Source: JAWLCQ01 sp041687095
GTDB taxonomy: Bacteria; Planctomycetota; Phycisphaerae; SM23-33
Length of the DNA stretch: 32,000 bases
Assembly (NCBI GenBank): GCA_041687095.1
Contig: JAWLCQ010000041.1
Location: forward strand, 1 to 32,000
Direction: 5' to 3'
In this document: positions 16,527-23,418 of the stretch, piece by piece
Numbering within the stretch: the stretch's first letter is position 1
How the letters are laid out: every line of letters starts with the position of its first letter
The notes under the pieces: model-generated
Database searches by the model: none
What the model was told of the DNA's origin: nothing
Seen by the model: only the letters and a program-made list of their open reading frames with translations
Position numbers and translations under genes: made by a program

Positions 16527-18212
16527 ATGGCTACGACACTGCTGAAAATCGCCGGGGACGGACAGGGCTGGGAGCTGGAGCTGCCGCACGACAAGCCCCT
16601 GCGGATCGGACGGAGCCCTGAGTGCGAGGTCTGCCTGCCCGGCGGGCCGGAGATGGGCGTCTCCCGCGAGCACGCCGTCCTCCAGCGCGACCCGCTGGGG
16701 CGGTGGATCGTTCAGGATCTGGACAGCCGCAACGGCGTGTGGGTGGGCCACACCCGCGTGAAGGTCCAGTCCCTCGCCCCCGGCGCCATCGTGAACATCG
16801 GCCGCTACAGCCTCACCCTCGAACCCGCGGGCATGGCCGCCGCCCTCGCCCCCGACAGCGCCGAGGGCGGGATGACCATGTCGGTCGACCCCGACGGGGA
16901 CGAGGGGCTGGTCTACGCGGGCGAGGAGCAGTTGCTCTCGGCCGACCACGTCCGCCGCCTCAACGCCCTCGGGGACCACCTCACCCGCGCCAACGACCTT
17001 CCCGAACTCTACACCGTGCTGTGCGACCACCTGACGGAGTTCACGCAGGGGTCGGCCGTCGTCGTCCGCGTCCCCCCCAAGGGTCAGTCGTTCCCCCAGC
17101 CCCTGACCCCCATTGCCGCCGCGCACGGCCCGCAGGGCCAGCCCCACCGCGAGCGCGTCGAGTCCGGCTTCCGCCTCTCCCGCCGCGTCCTCGACGCCGT
17201 CCGCACCACGGGGGTCGCCACCATGGCCGGGGGGCGCACCGGGCCCCAGCAGCCGCAGTCGCTCGACCTCACGCAGTCCGACGAGGCGCCCCAGCCCCGC
17301 GCGGTGCTCTGCGCCCCGATCAGCGACGGCGGGGAGGAGCGCGACGTGGTCTACCTCGACGTCCCGGCCGCCTTCGCCCTCGAACGCATGCTCGACTACC
17401 TCCAGGCCGCCGCCCGCCAGACCGACTTCTCCCGCAAGGCCCTGCTGCTGGGCGAGGAACGCGCCCACCGCCGCGTCGTCGAGCACCAGATCGAACTCGC
17501 CCGCCGCATCCAGGCCAACATCACCCCCACCGACGCCCTCCGCGTCCCCGGGGTCGAGATCGCCGCCCACTGGAACCCGCTCATGTGGGTCAGCGGGGAC
17601 TTCTGCGACTACTGGGCCCTGCCCGACGGGCGGATCGCCCTCGCCCTCGCCGACGTCTGCGGGCACGGTTTGCCCGCGGCCATGGTCATGATGAACCTCC
17701 AGGCCGCCCTCCGCACCGTCCTGCGCTTCTGCACCGACCTGCCCACCGCCGTCGGATACCTCAACGAGTACATGGCGCCCCACATGGAGGAGTCCATGTA
17801 CGCCGAACTGTTCCTGGCGGTCTTCGACCCGCGCTCGGGGGCGCTGGACTTCGTCAACGCCACGCACCTGTGCCCGACCCTGGTGGGGCCCGACGGATCG
17901 GCCGTCAAACTCACCGAGACGGGCAACCCCCCGGTGGGCATGGTCGAGTGCGACTACACCTCCGAGCAGGGCGTCGTCGCCCCGGGCGGGGCCCTGGTGA
18001 TCTGCACGGATGGGGTCTGCGAGGCGCAGAACCCGTCCGGGGAGCAGTTCGGCGAGGACCGCCTGCGTGCGGCCCTGTCCGGTGCGCCCTCCCAGGACGC
18101 GCCCACCCTCGTCCATCGCGTCACCACGGCCGTCGACGCCTTCTGCCACCCGCTCCCCCAGCAGGATGACCTGACGGTCCTGGCCCTCGTCTATCGCACC
18201 CCCGAGGCGTAG
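16527..18212 (+). CDS. FHA-GAF-SpoIIE (PP2C-type) signalling phosphatase
   Basis: The 561-residue cytoplasmic protein combines three domains. Residues about 5-98 form a forkhead-associated domain that would bind phosphothreonine peptides (GRSPECEV, SREHAVL, DLDSRNGVWVG). Residues about 150-310 look like a GAF-type sensor domain. Residues about 321-558 form a SpoIIE/RsbU-type metal-dependent phosphatase with the Asp-bearing motifs SGDFCDYW (near 356), ADVCGHG (near 375), TDGVCEA (near 494) and QDDLTVL (near 547), so it should be active. A typical role is to dephosphorylate an anti-anti-sigma factor or other phosphoprotein. No such partner is adjacent, but an HTH/GspE-like fusion follows in the same direction. 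The FHA domain would let it read phosphorylation by Hanks kinases such as the one encoded upstream at 1,920-4,631. That link is inferred. Confidence 0.92.
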   Translation: MATTLLKIAGDGQGWELELPHDKPLRIGRSPECEVCLPGGPEMGVSREHAVLQRDPLGRWIVQDLDSRNGVWVGHTRVKVQSLAPGAIVNIGRYSLTLEPAGMAAALAPDSAEGGMTMSVDPDGDEGLVYAGEEQLLSADHVRRLNALGDHLTRANDLPELYTVLCDHLTEFTQGSAVVVRVPPKGQSFPQPLTPIAAAHGPQGQPHRERVESGFRLSRRVLDAVRTTGVATMAGGRTGPQQPQSLDLTQSDEAPQPRAVLCAPISDGGEERDVVYLDVPAAFALERMLDYLQAAARQTDFSRKALLLGEERAHRRVVEHQIELARRIQANITPTDALRVPGVEIAAHWNPLMWVSGDFCDYWALPDGRIALALADVCGHGLPAAMVMMNLQAALRTVLRFCTDLPTAVGYLNEYMAPHMEESMYAELFLAVFDPRSGALDFVNATHLCPTLVGPDGSAVKLTETGNPPVGMVECDYTSEQGVVAPGGALVICTDGVCEAQNPSGEQFGEDRLRAALSGAPSQDAPTLVHRVTTAVDAFCHPLPQQDDLTVLALVYRTPEA

Positions 18213-18279
18213 GCGGCGGGCCGCGGGTGCAGCAAGAAGTCGTGGCGGGCGGCGGTACGCGGGATGGACCGCGGTACGT

Positions 18280-18309
18280 GGGATGGGCCCCGCCTCTGCG
18301 GCCCATCCC
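18280..18309 (+). terminator. Hairpin after the FHA-SpoIIE gene
   Basis: GGGATGGGCC (18280-18289) and GGCCCATCCC (18300-18309) form a perfect 10-bp stem with a 10-base loop. It lies 68 bases after the phosphatase stop and about 105 bases before the next promoter. It lacks a T-run. Just upstream, a short imperfect duplication of GGTACGYGGGATGG occurs at about 18,254 and 18,273. It probably ends the phosphatase transcript or is a repeat remnant. Confidence 0.45.
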
Positions 18310-18413
18310 TCGGAGGCCCGATGTGCTGTTCCACGCTGGGAGGAGGGCGCCCGGGCCTTTGCCCCGCCACAATCCGCTGCTGCACCCGCCTGTAAGGCGA
18401 GGTGCATTATCGC

Positions 18414-18443
18414 TTGACTCGCCTTTGCATTGCGCGGGACAAT
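18414..18443 (+). promoter_or_regulatory. Sigma-70-like promoter for the HTH/GspE-like gene
   Basis: TTGACT (18414-18419) and GACAAT (18438-18443) are spaced by 18 bases. Transcription would begin near 18,450, leaving a leader of about 60 bases that ends with a strong GAGGGAGG ribosome site. The gene therefore probably has its own transcript rather than depending on the phosphatase promoter. Confidence 0.55.
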
Positions 18444-18507
18444 CCGACCGCTCGCATCGGCGGCGCGGGGATCGCGCCTGCAACGGACTGCAGAGAGGGA
18501 GGCCAAC

Positions 18508-20430
18508 ATGACGGATCGCCTGTACAGCACCTACCAGGTCGCCGACCTCCTCGGGGCGACCCCCGATAAGATCGTCCAATGGATGCAGCGGGGGCTCCTG
18601 CCGTACAAACGCCTCCCCGATGGCCCCGTCCGCATCGCCGAGTCCTCCCTCATCCGCTTCCTCAAGGACCGCGGGGTCCGCATCGAGGATGTCCTCGCCA
18701 AGGCCGCCGACGACACCCGCTACGCCGCCCTCGCCAGTGAGAACCTCTCCGCCCCGCACCGGGCGAAGGAAGCCCTCCTGGAGGCCGACGACGCCAACGG
18801 ACGGACGCGAATGCACTCCCTCGTCCTCCCCGCCGACCCGGCGGCGTCGATCACCCCCGAGGAGCGGGCTGCCCTCTCCTCGCTGTCCATGATCGCCCCG
18901 CACCCCGGCAGGGAGGCGGCCGCCGTGACGGGAGACGATGTCGAGGACGATGTCGAGGACGATATCGAAGTCGAGGACGACGTTGAGGGCGAGGATGAGG
19001 CCGATGTCGACGTCGCGCCGTGTGTCGAGGTCGAGGAAACGGATGAACCGTCCGAACCCGTCGAGCCCCAGACAGTGGACGAGCAGGGCGAACCGATCGA
19101 GTCGCAGGCCTCCAACGCCCCCGGACTGCGTCCGGGGGGTGACCGCGACCGCGCGCGGGGTTCGGACTCGCAGAGCGACGCGTTCGGCGGCCCCGACAGC
19201 GCTCCCGACGCGGTGGAGGGGCAGTACGTGAGCATGTCGGCCGCGCCCGCGGCCCCGCGCGACGCGGGGAGGACCGACGGGCCCCTCACCGCCGATGCCC
19301 TGCTGGCGATGGCGGTGCGGCGGGGGGCGACGCACGTGCACCTGTCCACGGCGGATGCCTCCGTCCACCTTCGCGTCGGGGCCTCCCGCGAGCCCCTCCG
19401 CGCAGCCGCCGACGTCCCCGCGCTGCTCGCGCAGCTTAAGGTCCGCAGCGGCCTGGGCGACGCACCGCCCGCCGCCCCCCGCACCGCCGAGTTCTCCCAA
19501 GCCCTCGCCGGCCGCCCCGTCCGCCTCCGCGCCGCCCTCTGCCCCCTGGCCGGTGGCGGGGAGTCGCTCGTGCTGCACCTGCTCGAACCCGCCGCCCCTC
19601 GCGGCCTGGCGGGCCTGCCCCTCGCCCCCGCCGACGCCGACGCCCTCCTCGCCCTCGCCACCGAGCCCGGGGGGCTGATCGTCGTCACCGGGTCGCTCCG
19701 CGCGGGCGGGCGCGACGTGCTCTACGCCCTCGCCGCCGAGGCCCGCGGGCCCCAGCGACTGCTCGCCCTCGACCGCCTCGACACGCCCCGCCTCCGCGGA
19801 ACCCAGCAGGTCCGCTGCGAGGGCGCCGCCGCCCTGAGCTTCTCCGACGCCCTCGCCGCCGCCGCCGACCAGGACCCCGACGCCCTCCTCACCGCCGACC
19901 TCCCCGATCCCGCCTCCGCCGCCGCCGCCCTCGCCGCCGCCCGCGATGGCGCCACCGTCCTCGCCGCCCTCAACGCCCCCTCCGCCCCCGAATCCGTCCA
20001 GCGCCTGCTGGACCTGGGCCTGGAACCGTGGGCCCTGGCGACGGCGTTGCGGGGCGTGGTTGAGGTTCGCCGCGTCCGCGCCCTCTGCGAGCACTGCCGC
20101 CGCCCCGCCGCCCCCGACGCCACCCTCCTCCACCGCGCCCGCCTGTCCCGCTCGGAGATGGGCCAGGCCTTCGCCCCCGTCGGCTGCGACGTGTGCGACG
20201 GGGAGGGCTACCGCGGCGAACTGCTGCTGGTCAACGCCATCCGCCTCACCCCCGCCCTGTCCGCCGCCCTCCGCGACTGCGGCAGCGCAAACGCCGCCGA
20301 TGCTGGGCGGACGTGTGCCGAGTCCGCCTTCGCCCGCCTCGCCATCCCCACCCTCCGCGCCGCCGCCCTCGCCCGCGTCCGCGAAGGCGCCACGTCCCTC
20401 GAAGAAATCATCCGCGTTTTGCCGCGGTAG
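18508..20430 (+). CDS. Helix-turn-helix fused to degenerate GspE/PilB-type ATPase domain
   Basis: The 640-residue protein starts at ATG 18508 behind GAGGGAGG. Residues 5-57 look like a MerR/excisionase-type winged helix (YSTYQVADLLGATPDKIVQW). Residues about 140-250 are a disordered, strongly acidic linker with tandem DDVE units encoded by a 12-base repeat near 18,934-18,969. Residues about 260-590 align along their length with type II secretion/type IV pilus ATPases. The usual GPTGSGKTTTLYA loop reads GSLRAGGRDVLYA (395-407). Walker B QDPDxxMVGEIRD reads QDPDALLTADLPD (455-467). The TLHTNDA box reads ALNAPSA (486-492). The catalytic lysine, glutamate and histidine are thus gone, yet the zinc pair CEHC (527-530) / CDVC (560-563) remains. 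It should not hydrolyse ATP and may regulate or scaffold. Proteins of this shape occur in planctomycetes (recollection), but I know no assigned function. Confidence 0.85.
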   Translation: MTDRLYSTYQVADLLGATPDKIVQWMQRGLLPYKRLPDGPVRIAESSLIRFLKDRGVRIEDVLAKAADDTRYAALASENLSAPHRAKEALLEADDANGRTRMHSLVLPADPAASITPEERAALSSLSMIAPHPGREAAAVTGDDVEDDVEDDIEVEDDVEGEDEADVDVAPCVEVEETDEPSEPVEPQTVDEQGEPIESQASNAPGLRPGGDRDRARGSDSQSDAFGGPDSAPDAVEGQYVSMSAAPAAPRDAGRTDGPLTADALLAMAVRRGATHVHLSTADASVHLRVGASREPLRAAADVPALLAQLKVRSGLGDAPPAAPRTAEFSQALAGRPVRLRAALCPLAGGGESLVLHLLEPAAPRGLAGLPLAPADADALLALATEPGGLIVVTGSLRAGGRDVLYALAAEARGPQRLLALDRLDTPRLRGTQQVRCEGAAALSFSDALAAAADQDPDALLTADLPDPASAAAALAAARDGATVLAALNAPSAPESVQRLLDLGLEPWALATALRGVVEVRRVRALCEHCRRPAAPDATLLHRARLSRSEMGQAFAPVGCDVCDGEGYRGELLLVNAIRLTPALSAALRDCGSANAADAGRTCAESAFARLAIPTLRAAALARVREGATSLEEIIRVLPR

Positions 20431-20467
20431 CGGAGCGGCGAATCCGATTCCCGGATCCGGGCGTCGC

Positions 20468-20541
20468 GGTTTGCGGAGCGAAGCGCAGCCACCCCGTTGC
20501 TTCGGGGCGTCCCGACGGGGCAACGGGGCGGCCGCGCAACC
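20468..20541. repeat. REP-like hairpin repeat upstream of uppP
   Basis: The element opens with GGTTTGCGGAGCGAAGCG (20468-20485) and closes with CCGCGCAACC, which pairs imperfectly with its start. Inside is a perfect 9-bp stem, CCCCGTTGC (20492-20500) / GCAACGGGG (20520-20528). A near-identical opening motif recurs at 21589-21606 beyond uppP. It lies 37 bases after the HTH/GspE-like gene and could end its transcript. Confidence 0.65.
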
Positions 20542-20565
20542 CCGCCCTATGTAAGGAACGAACAC

Positions 20566-21495
20566 GTGACATGGTGGGAAGCGCTGATCCTGGGCATCAT
20601 CCAAGGCCTGACGGAGTTCTTCCCCGTCTCCAGTTCCGGCCATCTGGTCATGGGGTCGCATGCGCTGGGACTGCGGCTTCCGGGCATCGTGTTCGAAGTC
20701 GCCGTACACGTCGCCACGCTTGCTTCCGTGCTGGTCGTCTACCGGCAGCGAATCCGTTCTCTGCTGCTTGGCTTGCTCGGCCGCTCCAGCGGGGATCGCA
20801 ATGCCCGTTCCTACGTGCTTTGCCTGGTGGTGGCCAGCCTGCCGACTGCGTTGGTCAGCTTGCGGTTCAAGGACTGGTTCGAGGCACGCTTCGATGACCC
20901 GGCCTTCGCCGCCACGATGGTCATGGTGAGCGGGTGCCTCGTCTGGTCGATACGCTGGGCGCGCGAAGGCACTCGGATCACCGCTCTGGAATTGCTGCCG
21001 ATGGGCCTGGCGGCGGCGGTGACGCTGCTTGCGGGCACCGCGATCCCGTTCCTCATCGTGATGGGCGTGATGGCGATGATCTTTGGCGTCGCCCGCGCCG
21101 CCGCGCTGCGCCAATGGCATGCGCAGCCCACGTGGGTCGGGGCGTTGGTTATGGGCATCGCCCAAGCGGCCGCGATCCTGCCGGGCATCACCCGCTCGGG
21201 CTCGACGGTGTTGGCCGGAACGTGGCGCCGCGTCGATCCCGTCGCCGCCGCCGAGTTCTCGTTCCTCATGTCCATTATCGCCATCTCCGCCGCCGCGCTG
21301 CTCATGGTCCCTGACGCCAGAGAGGCGGGCGAGGCAATCGGCCTGGGCCCGCTACTGGTCGGCTGCGCGGCCGCACTGGCCAGCGGGGTCCTGGCCATCC
21401 GATTCTTCCTGGCGATGCTACGCCGTCAGGGTTTCCACGTCTTCGCCTACTACTGCTGGGCGATCGGTGGGCTGTTCCTGCTCCTGGCCCGATGA
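20566..21495 (+). CDS. uppP: Undecaprenyl-diphosphatase (BacA/UppP family)
   Basis: This integral membrane enzyme removes a phosphate from undecaprenyl diphosphate, recycling the lipid carrier for peptidoglycan and other envelope polymers; overproduction is known to give bacitracin resistance. The 309-residue sequence opens with the family signature QGLTEFFPVSSSGHL (residues 13-27, including Glu17 and His26) and has the second signature PGITRSGST near residue 206. At least seven hydrophobic segments are visible. It is somewhat longer than the usual 265-280 residues because of extra sequence in the middle. The start is GTG 20566 with AAGGAA about nine bases ahead, which places the signature at its usual distance from the N terminus. 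It stands alone between two repeat copies, and its codon use looks less extremely GC-rich than the preceding gene. Confidence 0.93.
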   Translation: MTWWEALILGIIQGLTEFFPVSSSGHLVMGSHALGLRLPGIVFEVAVHVATLASVLVVYRQRIRSLLLGLLGRSSGDRNARSYVLCLVVASLPTALVSLRFKDWFEARFDDPAFAATMVMVSGCLVWSIRWAREGTRITALELLPMGLAAAVTLLAGTAIPFLIVMGVMAMIFGVARAAALRQWHAQPTWVGALVMGIAQAAAILPGITRSGSTVLAGTWRRVDPVAAAEFSFLMSIIAISAAALLMVPDAREAGEAIGLGPLLVGCAAALASGVLAIRFFLAMLRRQGFHVFAYYCWAIGGLFLLLAR

Positions 21496-21768
21496 TGCGG
21501 GCGCCTGTGCGGCCAAGTCGCAGGCAAGATCGCTCCGGGCCGGGCCGCCCGCGCCCGCTGGAAAGCCTGACTTGCAGCCGGGCGCCGTGGTTTGCGGAGC
21601 GCAGCGGCTTGCCTCGGCGGAGCCTTGGCGGAGACGGGAGCAACCACGTCCGTTGCATGACGTGCCGTCGGATGTCACCGCCGAGTTGGGCGTGGTTGCT
21701 GCGGCCTGTCGGGCCTCCGCGGTCGCCCGGCCGCGTCCCGGCAGCGCGGGGACCAGCCAGTCTGGGTG
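21496..21768. other. Intergenic repeat region after uppP
   Basis: No gene is supported here. The stretch contains GGTTTGCGGAGCGCAGCG (21589-21606), a copy of the repeat upstream of uppP with one mismatch. It also has related inverted motifs: CGTGGTTTGC (21586-21595), GCAACCACG (21640-21648) and CGTGGTTGC (21691-21699). The last two are exact reverse complements and could form a hairpin after uppP. Confidence 0.6.
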
Positions 21769-21797
21769 TTGACAAATATGCCTTGCTAGACAATAAT
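21769..21797 (+). promoter_or_regulatory. Promoter of the DUF6932/XRE gene pair
   Basis: A consensus TTGACA (21769-21774) is followed after 17 bases by AATAAT (21792-21797), within an AT-rich patch that stands out from its surroundings. Transcription would start near 21,804, just before the AAGGAAGG ribosome site at 21804-21811. This makes the ATG at 21796 impossible as a start and gives a nearly leaderless mRNA. The downstream XRE protein may bind here as an autorepressor (inference). Confidence 0.65.
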
Positions 21798-21816
21798 GTC
21801 TTTAAGGAAGGTGGCC

Positions 21817-22392
21817 GTGGGAAAGATTCCTAGCTTCACGACTGACGGATTGCTGCCTCCGGGCGATTACGAGGTGAGCCTGGATGAACTGCGCGAGTCC
21901 CCGCTTGTCGTCGGGTCCTCCGACCCCGCCCTCCATCCCGACTGGGATGCACAGTGGCGTGGGCGGCTGGTGGATAACCTGGAGGTCTTGGTCAAGCAGC
22001 TCTGGCAAGTCGGCGTGGTGGAGATCTTCATCGACGGGTCCTTCGCAGAGGATAAGGATCACCCCAACGACATCGACGGGTACTTCGTCTGCGATTTGAT
22101 GCGGTTGGCATCGGGAGAGCTTCAGCGTGAACTGAACCTGCTTGATCCGCACAAGGTCTGGACGTGGGAGCCTTCCAGCCGCCGGCCATACCGAGGGTAT
22201 CCTAAGCGTCAGCTTCCTATGTGGCACCATTACCGGGTGGAGTTGTACCCGCACTTCAGCGGCATGCTGTCGGGCATCCGGGACGAGTACGGGAACGAGT
22301 TGGAATTCCCGTCGGCGTTTCGGCGGTCCCGGCGGGACGGGAGGCCGCGTGGCATCGTCAGGATTGGCAAACCTGCTGGAGGCAGTTCATGA
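21817..22392 (+). CDS. DUF6932-type nucleotidyltransferase-like protein
   Basis: The 191-residue product, from GTG 21817 (GTG 21811 is the alternative), begins with a signature I associate with DUF6932 proteins, FTTDGLLPPGDYEVSLDELRES. It carries a nucleotidyltransferase-fold motif at residues 74-87: GSF, then ten bases' worth of short loop ending in the acidic pair DID (Asp85, Asp87). Such GS...DxD motifs bind metal and nucleotide in MNT/MenT-type enzymes. No signal peptide or membrane segment is seen. The start is set by AAGGAAGG and by the promoter, which covers the upstream ATG. Its TGA overlaps the ATG of the XRE gene (ATGA). The pair has the layout of a toxin-antitoxin or nucleotidyl-transfer module, although the biochemical activity is not established and family assignment is from memory. 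Confidence 0.75.
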   Translation: MGKIPSFTTDGLLPPGDYEVSLDELRESPLVVGSSDPALHPDWDAQWRGRLVDNLEVLVKQLWQVGVVEIFIDGSFAEDKDHPNDIDGYFVCDLMRLASGELQRELNLLDPHKVWTWEPSSRRPYRGYPKRQLPMWHHYRVELYPHFSGMLSGIRDEYGNELEFPSAFRRSRRDGRPRGIVRIGKPAGGSS

Positions 22393-22832
22393 TTCACAGC
22401 GAGAAGGAATACAGGGAAGCGGTCGAGCGCATCGCGCAGGAGAAGGACCGGCTGGCGCGCCAGGAGGCGGAGTTGAAGAGCATGGGGCTGGGTCCGGCGG
22501 AGGTCAAGCGGGCGCTGGACCCGATGCTGTCGTTCCGGCAGCAGCTCGAGGAGGAAGTGCAGAGCTACGAGCGGCTGAAGCGCGGGGAGTTCGATGAGAT
22601 CAGCAACCTTCGCGGGTTGGGGCAGCTCCTGGTCTCGCTACGGATTGCGCGCGGACTGACGCAGCGGCAGCTTGCCGAGAAGCTCGGTGTGCATGAAACC
22701 CAGGTCTCGCGCGACGAGCGGAACGAGTACCGCGGGATTACGCTGGAACGGGCCGCCCGCATCATGGAAGCCCTCGGCGCCGAAGTCCGCAGCCGCGTGG
22801 AACTCTCCGAGAAGGAACTCCACGTCGCCTGA
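22389..22832 (+). CDS. XRE-family DNA-binding protein with N-terminal coiled coil
   Basis: The 147-residue protein has a charged, probably coiled-coil N-terminal half (residues 1-70, rich in Glu/Lys/Arg heptads). It is followed by a Cro/CI-type helix-turn-helix at about 77-132 (LVSLRIARGLTQRQLAEKLGVHETQVSRDERNEY). ATG 22389 overlaps the stop of the preceding gene by four bases, implying coupled translation and matched amounts. The longer upstream frame would lie within the partner gene and is rejected. In known modules with this layout the HTH protein represses the shared promoter and may neutralise the partner enzyme. Here that is inference from gene order. Confidence 0.85.
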   Translation: MIHSEKEYREAVERIAQEKDRLARQEAELKSMGLGPAEVKRALDPMLSFRQQLEEEVQSYERLKRGEFDEISNLRGLGQLLVSLRIARGLTQRQLAEKLGVHETQVSRDERNEYRGITLERAARIMEALGAEVRSRVELSEKELHVA

Positions 22833-22868
22833 CCCCGGCCCGGCCATCGAGGCGCACGGACATCGCTG

Positions 22869-22897
22869 TTGACGTGTCAGGTGGGACGGCGTAGGAT
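22869..22897 (+). promoter_or_regulatory. Orphan sigma-70-like promoter
   Basis: TTGACG (22869-22874) and TAGGAT (22892-22897) are 17 bases apart. No full gene follows. The first candidate start, ATG 22964, gives only ATG AAG AAA GGC before TAA at 22976. That stop lies inside the repeat motif GCTAACCGTCCC (22974-22985). The promoter may belong to a gene lost by repeat insertion, or to a small RNA. Confidence 0.45.
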
Positions 22898-22994
22898 TCG
22901 GGGGCACGGAACGGACCTCACGCGCAGTGTCTCCGGTGTGCCGCATCACGTGACGTAGCGGAAATGAAGAAAGGCTAACCGTCCCCAATGGCCC

Positions 22995-23099
22995 TACTGA
23001 GCGTTGCATAAAGACCGTCATGTTGTCGGATGCGAACCGCCTTGCAGGAGAAGGCGTTTCAGTCTCAACCACTTAACGATCATTATGGAACGCTCAGTA
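22995..23099. mobile_element. MITE-like element with 17-bp terminal inverted repeats
   Basis: TACTGAGCGTTGCATAA (22995-23011) is matched at the other end by TTATGGAACGCTCAGTA (23083-23099), an inverted repeat with a single mismatch. If the element proper begins at CTGAG, both ends are flanked by TA, the target duplication typical of IS630/Tc1-mariner-like insertions. The interior of about 70 bases encodes nothing and contains a small hairpin, CGCCTT/AAGGCG. It would need a transposase supplied in trans. Confidence 0.6.
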
Positions 23100-23418
23100 A
23101 GTTAAGCCCAAGCCACTGTTGCAACGTCGGTTACGTCGCCAACCGGAGGGATCCCAAACAGCAGACGTTCGCTTGGGCCGCCGAGCGGGTCCGAGATGTG
23201 CCCGTAGCGTCCAGATATCCGCCGTTCGTAGTTCCGGAGTCCTTCTGCGTCGGCCGTGCGTAAGTCAAGGTGGCTTCAGCACAAGCTGTGATGTCAACAA
23301 GAGTTATGTCTTAACTACGGGCCATTGCTAACCGTCCCTCTTATTGCCCTGCTTGGGCCGCCAGAGGAGCATCAGGGGGTATAGCATCTGGCGGTTGCCA
23401 GGCACAAAGGATACGAGC
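23100..23418. other. Gap between MITE-like element and protease gene
   Basis: No gene was recognised; short open frames here show no family signature. The stretch is less GC-rich than the window average. It contains the second copy of GCTAACCGTCCC (23327-23338; first copy 22974-22985) and, overlapping it, AACCGTCCCTCTTAT (23330-23344). The latter is the inverted partner of a motif at 24320-24335 beyond the protease gene. Confidence 0.5.

Noticed and set aside
21796..21816. ATG 21796 as the start of the DUF6932-type gene
   Set aside because: It lies inside the -10 region and has no ribosome site, whereas GTG 21817 follows AAGGAAGG and gives the expected N terminus.
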